DNA from: Verrucomicrobiales bacterium
GTDB lineage: Bacteria > Verrucomicrobiota > Verrucomicrobiia > Limisphaerales > J093
Direction: 5' to 3'
DNA: 64,000 bases
NCBI GenBank assembly: GCA_024233305.1
Contig: JACKPV010000023.1
Span: 620,001 to 684,000 of the forward strand
A program made the translations under genes and the position numbers. How positions within the stretch are numbered: position 1 is the first letter of the stretch; each line of letters starts with the position of its first letter. Positions 50,939-60,107 of the stretch are shown in pieces. The notes under the pieces are model-generated. The model made no database searches. It was not told the origin of the DNA and saw nothing but the letters and a program-made list of their open reading frames with translations.

Positions 50939-53873
50939 TCCACCGGGTTGGCCGGCGAATGGAACGGGACAGCGCGCTCGGTGTGGAACGGGGTTTTCCC
51001 CTGGCGGGGGGGCGCCGGTCCGCCGGGTTGCGGCGGCGGCGGTCGCGGGCCTGTTGTCGTTGGGATTGACGGCCGCGGAGTATGCTACCGTCCGGCAGCC
51101 CGTGTACATCGGCGTGCGCGGCTGCAGCGAATGTCACGCCGGCGGGGCGATGGGGCACCAGTTCAGCAAATGGCGGCTGAGCGCGCACGCGCGGGCCTAT
51201 GCCTCGCTGGCCAACCCGGAGGCCCGGGCCATTGCCGAGTTGAGCGGGATTCGCGAGGAGCCCCAGGAAGCGAAGATGTGCCTGGGCTGTCATGCCACCG
51301 CCGCCGAGGCCGAGGACTGGGAGCGACTCGAGGACTTCCATCTCGAAGACGGCCTCCAGTGCGAGGCCTGCCACGGTCCCGGCAGCGAATACGCCGTGCG
51401 CGAGATCATGATGAACCGGGCCGAGGCGATGGCGCGCGGATTGCGACTGATCGACAAGCAGAGCTGCATGGTCTGCCACAAGACCAAGGGCTCGCATGTG
51501 GCGGTGTTGAACTCGCCGCCGTTCGATCCCGAGGAGGCGTGGAAGCGCATCGCCCACCCGGTGCCCGAGGTCAAGCCCGACCCCGCGCCCCCCGCAGCGG
51601 AGAGCGATCCGGCGCCGCCCGGCCCGCATCAGTACACCGGGGTCATGGCCTGCTCGGCATGTCACCAGGGCGAACGGTTCGGGTTCCAGTTCAGCAAATG
51701 GCGGGAGACACCGCACGCCCGCGCCTTCGCCGATCTGGCCTCCCCGCGGGGTTACGAGATCGCCGGCCAGGAAGGGGTGCCCGGCGATCCGACGGCGAGC
51801 CCGCAATGCCTGCGTTGCCACACCACCGGTCACGGTCTGGCCGCCGGGGCGTTCGCCGCGGGTTTCGATCCGCGCGACGGCGTGCAGTGTGAAGCCTGTC
51901 ATGGTCCCGGCGGCGATTACTCCCCCGAGGCCGTGATGCTCGACAAGCTCGCCGCGGCGGATGCGGGTCTGTTGCCGGTCAATGAGGCGACCTGTCCAGG
52001 CTGCCACGACAACGCCCACGGAAAGCCGTTCAATTACCGCGAAGCCGTGCGCGCGATCCGGCATCCGAGCCGCAAGCCGGCGCTGGTGGGCAAACCCCGT
52101 TACAAGACGCCGCTCCAACCGGTGTTCACGCCGGACGGACAAGAACTGTGGGTGACGTGTGAGGCGGGCGACTGCGTGAGCATCATCGATCCGGTTTCGC
52201 GAACCCGGGTGGCGGAGATCACCGTTGGCGGGCAGCCCACCGACGTTTGTTTCGATCCCTCCGGCGCGCGCGCCTTCGTTTCGAACCGGCTGGACGACAG
52301 CGTTTCGGTCATTGATACCGCCACGCGTTCGGTGCTCCGGACGCTGGCGGTGGGGGACGAACCGCACGGCGTGCTGGTGGATCGTGAAGGCCGGCGGTTG
52401 TATGTGCTGAACACCTCCACCGACAGCATCTCGGTGTTCGATCTGACCACCTTCGCCGAGGTCAAGCGGTTGGCCGCAAGCCGGGCTCCCTGGTCGCTGG
52501 ACCTGTCCCCGGATGGAAGCCGGATCGCGGTTACCCACACGCTGCCGCAGTTTGACGCGCCGCGCACGACCTCGAGGTCCGAACTGGCGATCATCAATGC
52601 CGGCACGGGGAGGATCGAGGATCGGATCCTCGTGCCGGATGCAAACCTGCTGCAAGGCATCGCGTGGCATCCGGACGGCGAATACGCGCTCTTCACCCTG
52701 CTCCGGACGAAGAACCTGGTGCCCATGACGCGCCTCCTGCAGGGGTGGACGATCACCAACGGACTGGGCGTGTTGTGGAAGGACGGGACCGTGGACCAGG
52801 TGCTGCTCGACCTGAACCAGCGCTGTTTTCCCGATCCCGCCGGCGTGGCGATCACCCCTGACGGACGTTACGGGTTGGTGACGAGCAGCGGGTCGGACCG
52901 CGTGGCGGTGGTCGACCTGGCGCGCCTGACGGGGATGCTCAAGGACGCGAGTCCGGCAGAACGCCGCCGGATTCTCCCCAACCACCTGGGCGCGCCGCAC
53001 GAGTTCATCGCGAAGTTCATCGACGTGGGAATCAGTCCCCGTGGCGTCGTTTGCGCGCCGGACGGACGCAGTGCGTTCGTGGCGAATGCGCTGGATGACT
53101 CGGTATCGGTGATCGATCTCGACCGGCTTGAGGCGGTGGCGAAGATCGACCTGGGCGGGGCGAAGGAGTTGACGCAGGCGCGCTGGGGGGAACAGCTCTT
53201 CCATAGCGCGAACATCACGTTTCGCCGGCAGTTCTCGTGCCACACCTGTCACCCGGACGGCCACATCGACGGCATCACCTACGACATCGAGCCGGACGGC
53301 ATCGGGGTGAGCCCGGTGGACAACCGGACGTTGCGGGGTATCAACGACATGGCGCCCTACAAGTGGGAGGGCACCAACCCGACCTTGAAACGCCAGTGCG
53401 GGCCGCGCCTGGCGGTGTTCTTTACCCGGATCGATCCCTTTACGCCCGAACAACTGGACGCCCTCGACACCTACATCTGCACGATTCCGCGGCCTCCCAA
53501 TCGTTATCGACGGCTCGGCGAGGATCTTTCCCCGGCGCAACGGCGCGGCAAGGCGATGTTCGAGCGGACCATGACCAATGCGGGCGAGGTGGTTCCCGTC
53601 GAGCGCCGCTGCACGAACTGCCATCCGCCGCCGCTGTTTACCGATGGTCGCCGGCATGATGTGGGCACCCGCGGACCCCTCGACCGCGAGGGGCGCTTCG
53701 ATGCGCCGCACTTGAACAACATCTACGACTCGGCTCCGTACCTGCATGACGGACGGTCGCATTCCCTCGAAGAGATTTGGACGGTGTTCAATCCATACGA
53801 TGAACACGGGGTGACGAACGACATGACCAAGGATCAGTTGAATGATCTGATCGAGTATCTGAAGACCCTTTGA
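50919..53873 (+). CDS. Ten-heme cytochrome: c554-like domains, YVTN propeller, MauG-like end
   Basis: This 984-residue protein carries ten CxxCH heme motifs: CSECH, CLGCH, CEACH, CMVCH, CSACH, CLRCH, CEACH, CPGCH, CHTCH and CTNCH. The first eight lie in two similar c554-like tetraheme units (about 65-380). A YVTN/NHL-type propeller follows (about 390-720; RAFVSNRLDDSVSVIDTATR). The last two hemes are in a MauG/cytochrome-c-peroxidase-like part (ITFRRQFSCHTCHPDGHIDG, YDSAPYLHDGRSHSL). A GTG start with GGAGGTGAT a few bases upstream, inside the end of the preceding gene, fits translational coupling. A periplasmic or outer-surface electron-transfer role is inferred. Confidence 0.88.
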   Translation: MSSHQDNPPGWPANGTGQRARCGTGFSPGGGAPVRRVAAAAVAGLLSLGLTAAEYATVRQPVYIGVRGCSECHAGGAMGHQFSKWRLSAHARAYASLANPEARAIAELSGIREEPQEAKMCLGCHATAAEAEDWERLEDFHLEDGLQCEACHGPGSEYAVREIMMNRAEAMARGLRLIDKQSCMVCHKTKGSHVAVLNSPPFDPEEAWKRIAHPVPEVKPDPAPPAAESDPAPPGPHQYTGVMACSACHQGERFGFQFSKWRETPHARAFADLASPRGYEIAGQEGVPGDPTASPQCLRCHTTGHGLAAGAFAAGFDPRDGVQCEACHGPGGDYSPEAVMLDKLAAADAGLLPVNEATCPGCHDNAHGKPFNYREAVRAIRHPSRKPALVGKPRYKTPLQPVFTPDGQELWVTCEAGDCVSIIDPVSRTRVAEITVGGQPTDVCFDPSGARAFVSNRLDDSVSVIDTATRSVLRTLAVGDEPHGVLVDREGRRLYVLNTSTDSISVFDLTTFAEVKRLAASRAPWSLDLSPDGSRIAVTHTLPQFDAPRTTSRSELAIINAGTGRIEDRILVPDANLLQGIAWHPDGEYALFTLLRTKNLVPMTRLLQGWTITNGLGVLWKDGTVDQVLLDLNQRCFPDPAGVAITPDGRYGLVTSSGSDRVAVVDLARLTGMLKDASPAERRRILPNHLGAPHEFIAKFIDVGISPRGVVCAPDGRSAFVANALDDSVSVIDLDRLEAVAKIDLGGAKELTQARWGEQLFHSANITFRRQFSCHTCHPDGHIDGITYDIEPDGIGVSPVDNRTLRGINDMAPYKWEGTNPTLKRQCGPRLAVFFTRIDPFTPEQLDALDTYICTIPRPPNRYRRLGEDLSPAQRRGKAMFERTMTNAGEVVPVERRCTNCHPPPLFTDGRRHDVGTRGPLDREGRFDAPHLNNIYDSAPYLHDGRSHSLEEIWTVFNPYDEHGVTNDMTKDQLNDLIEYLKTL

Positions 53874-53893
53874 ACCTGGATGGAGGTCCGGCC

Positions 53894-55078
53894 ATGAAAC
53901 GCGAACACGCAATTGCCCTTGGATTGGCAGCCTGCCTTTACGGCGGGTTGGCGGCTCAAAACCAACCCGGCTCCGCGGCTGTGGACAAGCCGGCGCCACG
54001 GCCGGATCCGGGACGTCCCTACGTTTATACGCAGTGGGAGCATTTCACGAAAGCCGACGGGCTCCCGAACGAGCACATCTTCGCGGTCAAAGTCGCCGGT
54101 GACCAGGTCTGGGTGGGCACGGAAAACGGCCTGGCCCGCTACGACAAACGCACCGGCGCCTGGCGGTCCTGGACTGAGGCGGACGGGCTGCCCTGGCGGG
54201 TGGTCAGCGGCATCGATGTGCACCCGAAAACCGGCGAGGTCTGGATCGGCCTGTTCGGCGGCGGGCTGGCCCGCTACAGCGCCGGGCGGTTCGATCATTT
54301 TCATCAACTCAACAGCGGCCTGGTAAACGATGTCGTCTACGGGGTGGCCGTCGAGCACGACAACATCTGGGTCGCCACCACCGCGGGCGCCAGCCGCTAC
54401 GACACCATCGGGGACAAGTGGAGCATTTATACCGAGAAGAACGCGCCGATGGAGGAAATCTGGAACTACGGCGTCTGCTACAATGACGGTCTCGTCCATC
54501 TCGGCGTCTGGGGCAGCGGCGTGCTCGAATTCGATGTCGCCACCGGGCGGTGGAAGGACTACCTCGACCCGGACCGCGAGATGGAGATCGATCTATACCG
54601 CGACGACGGGATCATCCACGTGATTACCACGGGGGTCAGCTACGTCGAGAAGACGCTCTGGGTCAGCACCTACTTCGGCGTCTGCCGTTATGACGGGCGC
54701 CACTGGCGGGGCTGGTACGCGCACGAGTCCGGACTGCCCAGTGACTTCAACAACTTTGTCAAGGGCCGCAGCGCGCGCGAGGCCTGGTATTGCACCGACA
54801 AGGGCGTGGGAGCGCTGATGGATTTCGACACCGACACCTGGGTGACCTATACCACGGACGGTGCGGAGCATGCGGGGCAGGCGGTGATCCAGCGGGGCGA
54901 AACGCCGGTGGCAACCATCGAGACGGGATACAACCTGTCCCACAACTACGCGCTGGCGGTGGACTTCGACGGGAACGATGTATGGATCGGGACCTCGAAG
55001 GGACTGTGTCGCGGGGTGGGGACCGGCTACTATTCCGGGTTGCGTCCGTCGTCGGGCGCCGCCCTGGTGAAGCAGTAA
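53894..55078 (+). CDS. Secreted two-component-regulator-propeller protein
   Basis: This 394-residue protein has a signal peptide (HAIALGLAACLYGGLAAQ, start ATG 53894). Repeated blades resemble the Reg_prop family (HIFAVKVAGDQVWVGTENGL, YDKRTGAWRSWTEADGLP, WVATTAGASRYDT, VWIGTSKGLCRG). In hybrid sensor kinases such propellers bind ligands; here no kinase follows, so it is a free exported propeller. It lies 20 bases after the cytochrome gene. Confidence 0.8.
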   Translation: MKREHAIALGLAACLYGGLAAQNQPGSAAVDKPAPRPDPGRPYVYTQWEHFTKADGLPNEHIFAVKVAGDQVWVGTENGLARYDKRTGAWRSWTEADGLPWRVVSGIDVHPKTGEVWIGLFGGGLARYSAGRFDHFHQLNSGLVNDVVYGVAVEHDNIWVATTAGASRYDTIGDKWSIYTEKNAPMEEIWNYGVCYNDGLVHLGVWGSGVLEFDVATGRWKDYLDPDREMEIDLYRDDGIIHVITTGVSYVEKTLWVSTYFGVCRYDGRHWRGWYAHESGLPSDFNNFVKGRSAREAWYCTDKGVGALMDFDTDTWVTYTTDGAEHAGQAVIQRGETPVATIETGYNLSHNYALAVDFDGNDVWIGTSKGLCRGVGTGYYSGLRPSSGAALVKQ

Positions 55079-55112
55079 ATGCCATCGGGGCCACCGAAGG
55101 AGACAATCCTGT

Positions 55113-56576
55113 ATGAAAACCCGCCATTCGCTCCCGTCGCTGCGCCTGTTGACGCTGCTCACGGGACTGCTTGGGGTCGGGATCGCCCGCGCTCAGGAGG
55201 CGTCCGCGACGTCCGGCCCGCTGTCGACGGCCACGGTGCTCGAACGCATCAAGGTGGGGCCGTACGAGCTTCCGGATCTGCCCCTCAAGACGAACCTCAA
55301 CTACGCTGCATCCGCGGCCGACATCGAGCCCTTTGGCGGGGTCAAGCCGTACAAGGAGCACTTCCTGGTGCAGATGGAGTATACCGGACCCGGCCGGGCG
55401 CTCCCCGAGCCGGAGGGCCTCAAGTCGGTGGGCATCGGTTTCCTCGGTCCCATCATGCCCACGGTTTCGGTCGCCACGGGCGGTCGCAGCCACAACGAGG
55501 AAGCGCTGGGGATCATGATGATGCGCGGGGCCCAACTGGCCATCGATCAAGCGAACGCCGCGGGCGGCTACCGGCGGCTCGCCATCCCGTTCGAGCTGGT
55601 GGTGCGCAATGACAACGCGTTGTGGGGCTCCTCGGGCAACGAGATCGTGCGGATGGCCTACGACGACCAGGTGTGGGCGATCCTGGGATCCATCGACGGC
55701 GCCAACACCCACATCGCCATCCGGGTGGCGCTCAAGGCCGAGGTGCCCTGGATGAACTCGGGGGACCTGGATCCCACCTTCATCGAGACCAACATCCCGT
55801 GGGTGTTCCGGTGCATCGGGGACGATCGCCAGCAAAACTACATCATCCTGGATTACCTGTTCCGGAAGCACGATTACCGGCGGATTGCGATCGTCCGTTC
55901 GAGCAGCCGCTACGGGCGGTTCGGGGTGCGCGAGATTCGCGACGGGTGCCGCCGGCTGGGGCGGCCGGTGCTGGTCGAGATGGCTTACAAGGGCGGGCAG
56001 GAGGACTTTGACATGGTGTTGGACCGGGTGGCCGAGGTGCAGCCGGAGGTGATCGTTCATTGGGGGAACGGCCCGGACGGCGCCCGGATCCTGAACGCCA
56101 TGCGGGCCCGCGGGATGGACCAGCTCTTCATTGCGAGCGACCGCGCCGTGACGGACGAGTTTGTGCAGTTGGCGGGGCAACACGCCGAGGGAGTGGTTTG
56201 CGGGTTCCCCTGGAACCCCGAGAGTCCAAGCCCGCGATTGCGCGCGTTTCGCGAGGCGTTCGTGGCGGCCTACGGGACCGAACCCGAGACCTACGCGGCC
56301 CATGCCTACGATGGCATGAACATGATCCTCTGGGCGATCCAGGAAGCGGGGCTCAACCGCGCGAAGATCCGGGACGTGCTGGCGTATCGTGACCAGCCGT
56401 TCCCGGGGGTGACAGGGGACATTCCGCTGAGCGCCGCGCTCGATGATGCCGGGGAGGTGTTCCTGGCGATCCGGGAAGGGGGACGTTGGATCTATCATTC
56501 CCGCGAAGACCTGGGCATCCCGCGCGGGCAGGTCATCCAGCAGACCCGCACGTTGCGGGAAACCGCCCGCCGGTGA
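55113..56576 (+). CDS. Periplasmic binding protein, branched-chain amino acid type (first)
   Basis: This 487-residue type I periplasmic binding protein (Peripla_BP_6/LivJ-like) has a signal peptide in LLTLLTGLLGVGIARAQ. Fold landmarks include GIGFLGPIMPTVS, MMRGAQLAIDQANAAGGYRR, AILGSIDGANTHIAIRVAL, RIAIVRSSSRYGRFG and YAAHAYDGMNMILWA. No ABC permease or ATPase genes accompany it. With the cytochrome genes upstream it may deliver or sense a ligand for a redox process. Confidence 0.85.
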   Translation: MKTRHSLPSLRLLTLLTGLLGVGIARAQEASATSGPLSTATVLERIKVGPYELPDLPLKTNLNYAASAADIEPFGGVKPYKEHFLVQMEYTGPGRALPEPEGLKSVGIGFLGPIMPTVSVATGGRSHNEEALGIMMMRGAQLAIDQANAAGGYRRLAIPFELVVRNDNALWGSSGNEIVRMAYDDQVWAILGSIDGANTHIAIRVALKAEVPWMNSGDLDPTFIETNIPWVFRCIGDDRQQNYIILDYLFRKHDYRRIAIVRSSSRYGRFGVREIRDGCRRLGRPVLVEMAYKGGQEDFDMVLDRVAEVQPEVIVHWGNGPDGARILNAMRARGMDQLFIASDRAVTDEFVQLAGQHAEGVVCGFPWNPESPSPRLRAFREAFVAAYGTEPETYAAHAYDGMNMILWAIQEAGLNRAKIRDVLAYRDQPFPGVTGDIPLSAALDDAGEVFLAIREGGRWIYHSREDLGIPRGQVIQQTRTLRETARR

Positions 56577-56586
56577 TCGGACGGCC

Positions 56587-57870
56587 ATGTCCGGGTCGGC
56601 GCCAACCCGATGCCGAAGCCTGCCGGCCTGCTCGGCGGGCCTTTGGTTGCTGCTGGCTTGGCCGGGAGCCGCGGGCGCGTCGGGCGCGGCTCCTTACCTG
56701 GACCATCGCTCGCGGGAACTCGATTTCACGGAGGCGGGCGCCGGCGGGTCGGAGATCGCGGGGGTGGACGAGGTTTGCCTCGGCTGGTTTGGTCCCTCGG
56801 ACCCGGCGGATCCGGTCGGGGGCGATCTCTGGATGGCGGCCTGCATGGCGGTGGAGGAGGCAAATGCCACCGGGGGGTGGGAGGGGAGACCGTTCCGGCT
56901 GACGCCCCGATGGTCGGAGAATCCTTGGGGCACCGGAGTAGGCTCGCTCTTCCGCATGGTCTACGACGAACCGGTGGTGGCCCTCCTAGGTTCCATGGAC
57001 GGCGCCTCGACCCATCTGGCGGAGCAGGTGGTCGCCAAGGCCGGCCTGCCGCTGGTCAGTCCGGTGAGCACCGACGACTCCGTGAACTTCGCCGGGGTTT
57101 CCTGGGTGTTTTCCTGTGCGCCAGGAGACGCGATGGTGGCGGCGAGCTTGGCGGGCGCCGTCGCCCGGTGGCGGGTAGAACCGTTTCTGGTCAATACCAC
57201 CGATCACGACTCACGGGTGCTCGCCCGGTCGGTTGCGCGGGCGATCGAGGTGGAAGGGAGAGGGGTTTCGCAGCAATTGCAGTTTACCCCCGGTGGCGAG
57301 ACCTTCGCCGCACAACTGCGCCAGCTGGCGTCCGCGCGGCCCGATCTGGTGGTGCTGATTGCGGGGGCGGAGGACAGCGCGCGGTTTGTGCGGGGGTTGC
57401 GTCGGATGGGAGTGACGTCCGCCGTGCTGGGTTCGCCCGGGATGGGCTCACGGCGGTTTTTCACCGCGGTGGACGGGGGCACGGATGGCGTCTTCTTTCC
57501 CCTGCTGGTTGCCGAGGGGGAGGGGGGGCGTCGGGAGGCATTCACGACCGGCTTTGCCGCGCGCACGGGACACGAGCCCGATTTCCGTGCGTTGTTGACT
57601 TACGACGCCGCCACGCTGCTGGTGTGCGCGGTGCGTCGGGCGGGGCCGGATCGCGACGGAATCCGGCGGGCCTTGCGCGGGCTTTCCCCCTGGACCGGCG
57701 TTGCCGGACGCATCGAGTGGGATGGCCTGGGACGCAACCGGCGGGGACCGGTGGGGTGGGGGAGGTGGAACGGCGATGGGCGGATCCTCGTCTGTGATCT
57801 CGACGGCGTGGCTGCCCCGGCGTCGTCGTTGGCGTCCGACGCCACTCCAGGGGGGCGACAGCGGCGCTGA
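56587..57870 (+). CDS. Periplasmic binding protein, branched-chain amino acid type (second)
   Basis: This 427-residue diverged paralog of the preceding protein has a signal peptide (LWLLLAWPGAAGASGAA; start ATG 56587, 10 bases after the previous stop). Matching landmarks are ACMAVEEANATGGWEG, ALLGSMDGASTHLAEQVVAKA and RFVRGLRRMGVTSAVLGS. It is the last gene of the operon. Two tandem binding proteins without a transporter suggest a two-receptor or heteromeric sensing arrangement. Confidence 0.82.
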   Translation: MSGSAPTRCRSLPACSAGLWLLLAWPGAAGASGAAPYLDHRSRELDFTEAGAGGSEIAGVDEVCLGWFGPSDPADPVGGDLWMAACMAVEEANATGGWEGRPFRLTPRWSENPWGTGVGSLFRMVYDEPVVALLGSMDGASTHLAEQVVAKAGLPLVSPVSTDDSVNFAGVSWVFSCAPGDAMVAASLAGAVARWRVEPFLVNTTDHDSRVLARSVARAIEVEGRGVSQQLQFTPGGETFAAQLRQLASARPDLVVLIAGAEDSARFVRGLRRMGVTSAVLGSPGMGSRRFFTAVDGGTDGVFFPLLVAEGEGGRREAFTTGFAARTGHEPDFRALLTYDAATLLVCAVRRAGPDRDGIRRALRGLSPWTGVAGRIEWDGLGRNRRGPVGWGRWNGDGRILVCDLDGVAAPASSLASDATPGGRQRR

Positions 57871-57968
57871 GCGGAGGATTGCCCGCAAGGGGGTGGATCG
57901 GCGGCGTGAGGGCGGTTGCCAGCTCCGCGGGCGGAACGGTTCTCTCCGGCAGAGCGTGTGCCGCTGCC

Positions 57969-59012
57969 TCAGACCCGGGCCGGAGGCGGGGACGGAGCGG
58001 AGGCGTCCAACATCGCCTTCAGGTTTGCCGGCGGTGTGCCGGGGGCGATGGTGCAACCGGAACTCAGGATGAACCGTCGCTGTCCCGCGGACTGCATTGA
58101 CTCGACCAATTGCCGGGCGTGCGTCGCGACCGTTGTCGGCGTGCCCCCGGTCAGCAGGCCCACCGGATCCAGGTTGCCCCAGAGCGCGATGTCGGGACCG
58201 ACGAGTCGTGCTGCCCGCGTCAGATCGGTGCGGTGATCGAGTTCCAGCACATCCGCTCCCGAGGCGGCCATGTCCGGCAGGATCGGGGTGGCATTGCCGC
58301 AGATGTGCAGCGAGACGGGCAGTTTGCCTCGCGCGCGGATGCCCGCGATCACCTCCTGTTCGAATGGCAGCGCCAGTCGCCGGTAGAGTGCCGGCCCCAG
58401 CAGGCCGGCGGGAGCATCCCCTCCGCTGAGCATGTCGGCGCCGGCATCCGCGAGGGCGTCAGCGTAGGCGACGACGTGCGCAGCAGCCCGGCTCATCACG
58501 GCTTCGACGAGGCCTGGACGGGTGAGGCTGGCCGTCATCGCCTCGTTCATGCCCAGCAGGGCGCAGGCCAGGGAGAACGGGTATTGATCGAAGCAGGCCA
58601 CGAGGAAGACGCCTTCCCCGACGGCGCGGCGGATGCGCCGCAGGGCGTCGATCATCAATGGTTGGCGCCCCAGGCGGTGCGGGTCGGGCGGCGGCAGGGA
58701 ATCCAGCTGTTCCGGGGACTCGATCAAGGGGTGGCCGGCGCCGGCCAGCGGTTGGTTCTCGTCCGGAAACGCCACCGAAGCCCCCAGCGCCTCGGCCGTA
58801 ACCCATGTGTCAGCGGAAAGCCAGATGGCGTCGGGCCGGAAGGCCTCGTAATAGCGGACGACGCAATCGGCCAACACCGCGGCATCAAGCGTGTAGTCGC
58901 GCAGGGAGACGCCCGCCAGCGACGCGCAAAAATGGACGGCCAGGGGGCCGGTTGGCACGCGAGGCGCCGGAAGTCCGGCCAGGGCATGCCTTACGAGTTG
59001 TCTCGAGTTCAT
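57969..59012 (-). CDS. Uroporphyrinogen decarboxylase-like (MtaA/CmuA-type) protein
   Basis: This 347-residue URO-D-fold protein has LPVSLHICGNATPILPDM with the His and Cys zinc ligands of methylcobamide methyltransferases, GADVLELDHRTDL, and RFILSSGCTIAPGTPP as third-ligand region. It is therefore a corrinoid or zinc methyltransferase type rather than HemE. In Verrucomicrobiota and Planctomycetota such genes often sit with Gfo/Idh enzymes. The ATG at 59012 overlaps the preceding gene stop as ATGA. Confidence 0.85.
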   Translation of the reverse strand: MNSRQLVRHALAGLPAPRVPTGPLAVHFCASLAGVSLRDYTLDAAVLADCVVRYYEAFRPDAIWLSADTWVTAEALGASVAFPDENQPLAGAGHPLIESPEQLDSLPPPDPHRLGRQPLMIDALRRIRRAVGEGVFLVACFDQYPFSLACALLGMNEAMTASLTRPGLVEAVMSRAAAHVVAYADALADAGADMLSGGDAPAGLLGPALYRRLALPFEQEVIAGIRARGKLPVSLHICGNATPILPDMAASGADVLELDHRTDLTRAARLVGPDIALWGNLDPVGLLTGGTPTTVATHARQLVESMQSAGQRRFILSSGCTIAPGTPPANLKAMLDASAPSPPPARV

Positions 59013-60103
59013 GAACGCGGCAGGCGGACCGGGGCGCCGGTGCGTTCGGACTCGAGGGCGGCGAACACGATGTCGTGCGTCTTGATCGCGTCGGCGAGGT
59101 TGCAGTGGGACTCGCGACCGCCGAGCAGGCACTCGACGAAGTGGTCGATTTCCCCCTGGAACGGGTGATGCCGGACATCGCTCGAATCGGGGCCGAGAGC
59201 GGGCAGTTCGATCCAGTCGTGCTGGCCCGGGAACCGGTGCGACCAGATGCGGTTGTCCATCACCGAACCCCGGCTGCCGAAGATGCGGAGCGGAAAGCGA
59301 TAGGGCATGATGCAGTCCGCGTTCACGCTGACCTTGCCCAGAACGCCGTTGCGGAACTTCACCAACGCGACCTCGAGCCCGTCGTATTCCATGGGCGGGG
59401 CGTTCTCGATCCAGCGGTTCAGGATCGGGTTGTATTCCCGGCGGCTGCCTTTGCGGTAGCCGCCGGCGACGGCGAAGACCTCGATCGGGTCGGCGGCCTC
59501 GAACTCCCCTGCGGCCGCGAACCAGCGCAGTGCATCCACCGCGTGGCAGCCGCCGACGAGCAGGGCGCTGACGCCCTGAGCCCGCGTGTTGGCCCCGGCC
59601 CAGCCGGACCACCAACTGCCGTTGTGGCTGAGGTAGTCCGCCTCGACGTAGTAAGGTGCTCCGAAGGCATCGTCGGCGAGCATGCGTTTGAGGGTTTGGA
59701 AAAGCGGGTTCCAGCGGAGCACAAAGCTCACCACCGAGCGGACCCCGGCGGATCGCACGGCTTCCTGCATCGCGCGGAGTTCTTCCGCACTGAGCCCGGC
59801 CGGCTTTTCGATGATCAGGTGTTTGCCGGCGCGGGCGGCGGCCAGCACGTTGGCGCAATGCACGTGCTGCGGCGTGCAGATCGCCACGATGTCAACGCCC
59901 GGATGGCCGAGAGCCCGGTCGAAGTCGTCGTAGATCGCGACGTCCTGCAAGCCCTCCCCGGTGGCGCGGCTCTGGGCGCTTTCAATCGTCCGGCTCGAAA
60001 TCGCGAGGATCCGGGTGTGGGGATTCTGCCGGCAGGCGGCGATGTGCTGCGTCGAGACCCAGCCCGCCCCGTGGATCAGGACGCCGAATTCGCGGGTTGC
60101 CAT
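59009..60103 (-). CDS. Gfo/Idh/MocA family oxidoreductase
   Basis: This 364-residue cytoplasmic NAD(P) oxidoreductase has FGVLIHGAGWVSTQHIAAC as Rossmann motif, VAICTPQHVHCANVLAAARA, HLIIEKPAGLSAEEL and the C-terminal domain with VLRWNPLFQTLK and LVGGCHAVDALRWF. It is distinct from the Tat-exported homolog encoded 4 bases upstream. It is coupled to the URO-D-like gene and probably acts on a sugar derivative. Confidence 0.9.
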   Translation of the reverse strand: MATREFGVLIHGAGWVSTQHIAACRQNPHTRILAISSRTIESAQSRATGEGLQDVAIYDDFDRALGHPGVDIVAICTPQHVHCANVLAAARAGKHLIIEKPAGLSAEELRAMQEAVRSAGVRSVVSFVLRWNPLFQTLKRMLADDAFGAPYYVEADYLSHNGSWWSGWAGANTRAQGVSALLVGGCHAVDALRWFAAAGEFEAADPIEVFAVAGGYRKGSRREYNPILNRWIENAPPMEYDGLEVALVKFRNGVLGKVSVNADCIMPYRFPLRIFGSRGSVMDNRIWSHRFPGQHDWIELPALGPDSSDVRHHPFQGEIDHFVECLLGGRESHCNLADAIKTHDIVFAALESERTGAPVRLPRS

Positions 60104-60107
60104 GGGT

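Noticed and set aside
47321..53999. Very long antisense open frames (about 1,100-1,200 codons on the minus strand)
   Set aside because: They mirror well-supported plus-strand cytochrome and FG-GAP genes. High GC removes stop codons from the opposite strand; the translations are Arg/Pro/His-rich and match no family.
55113..57870. A complete branched-chain amino acid ABC transporter
   Set aside because: Only two binding proteins are encoded; no permease or ATPase gene is in the window.
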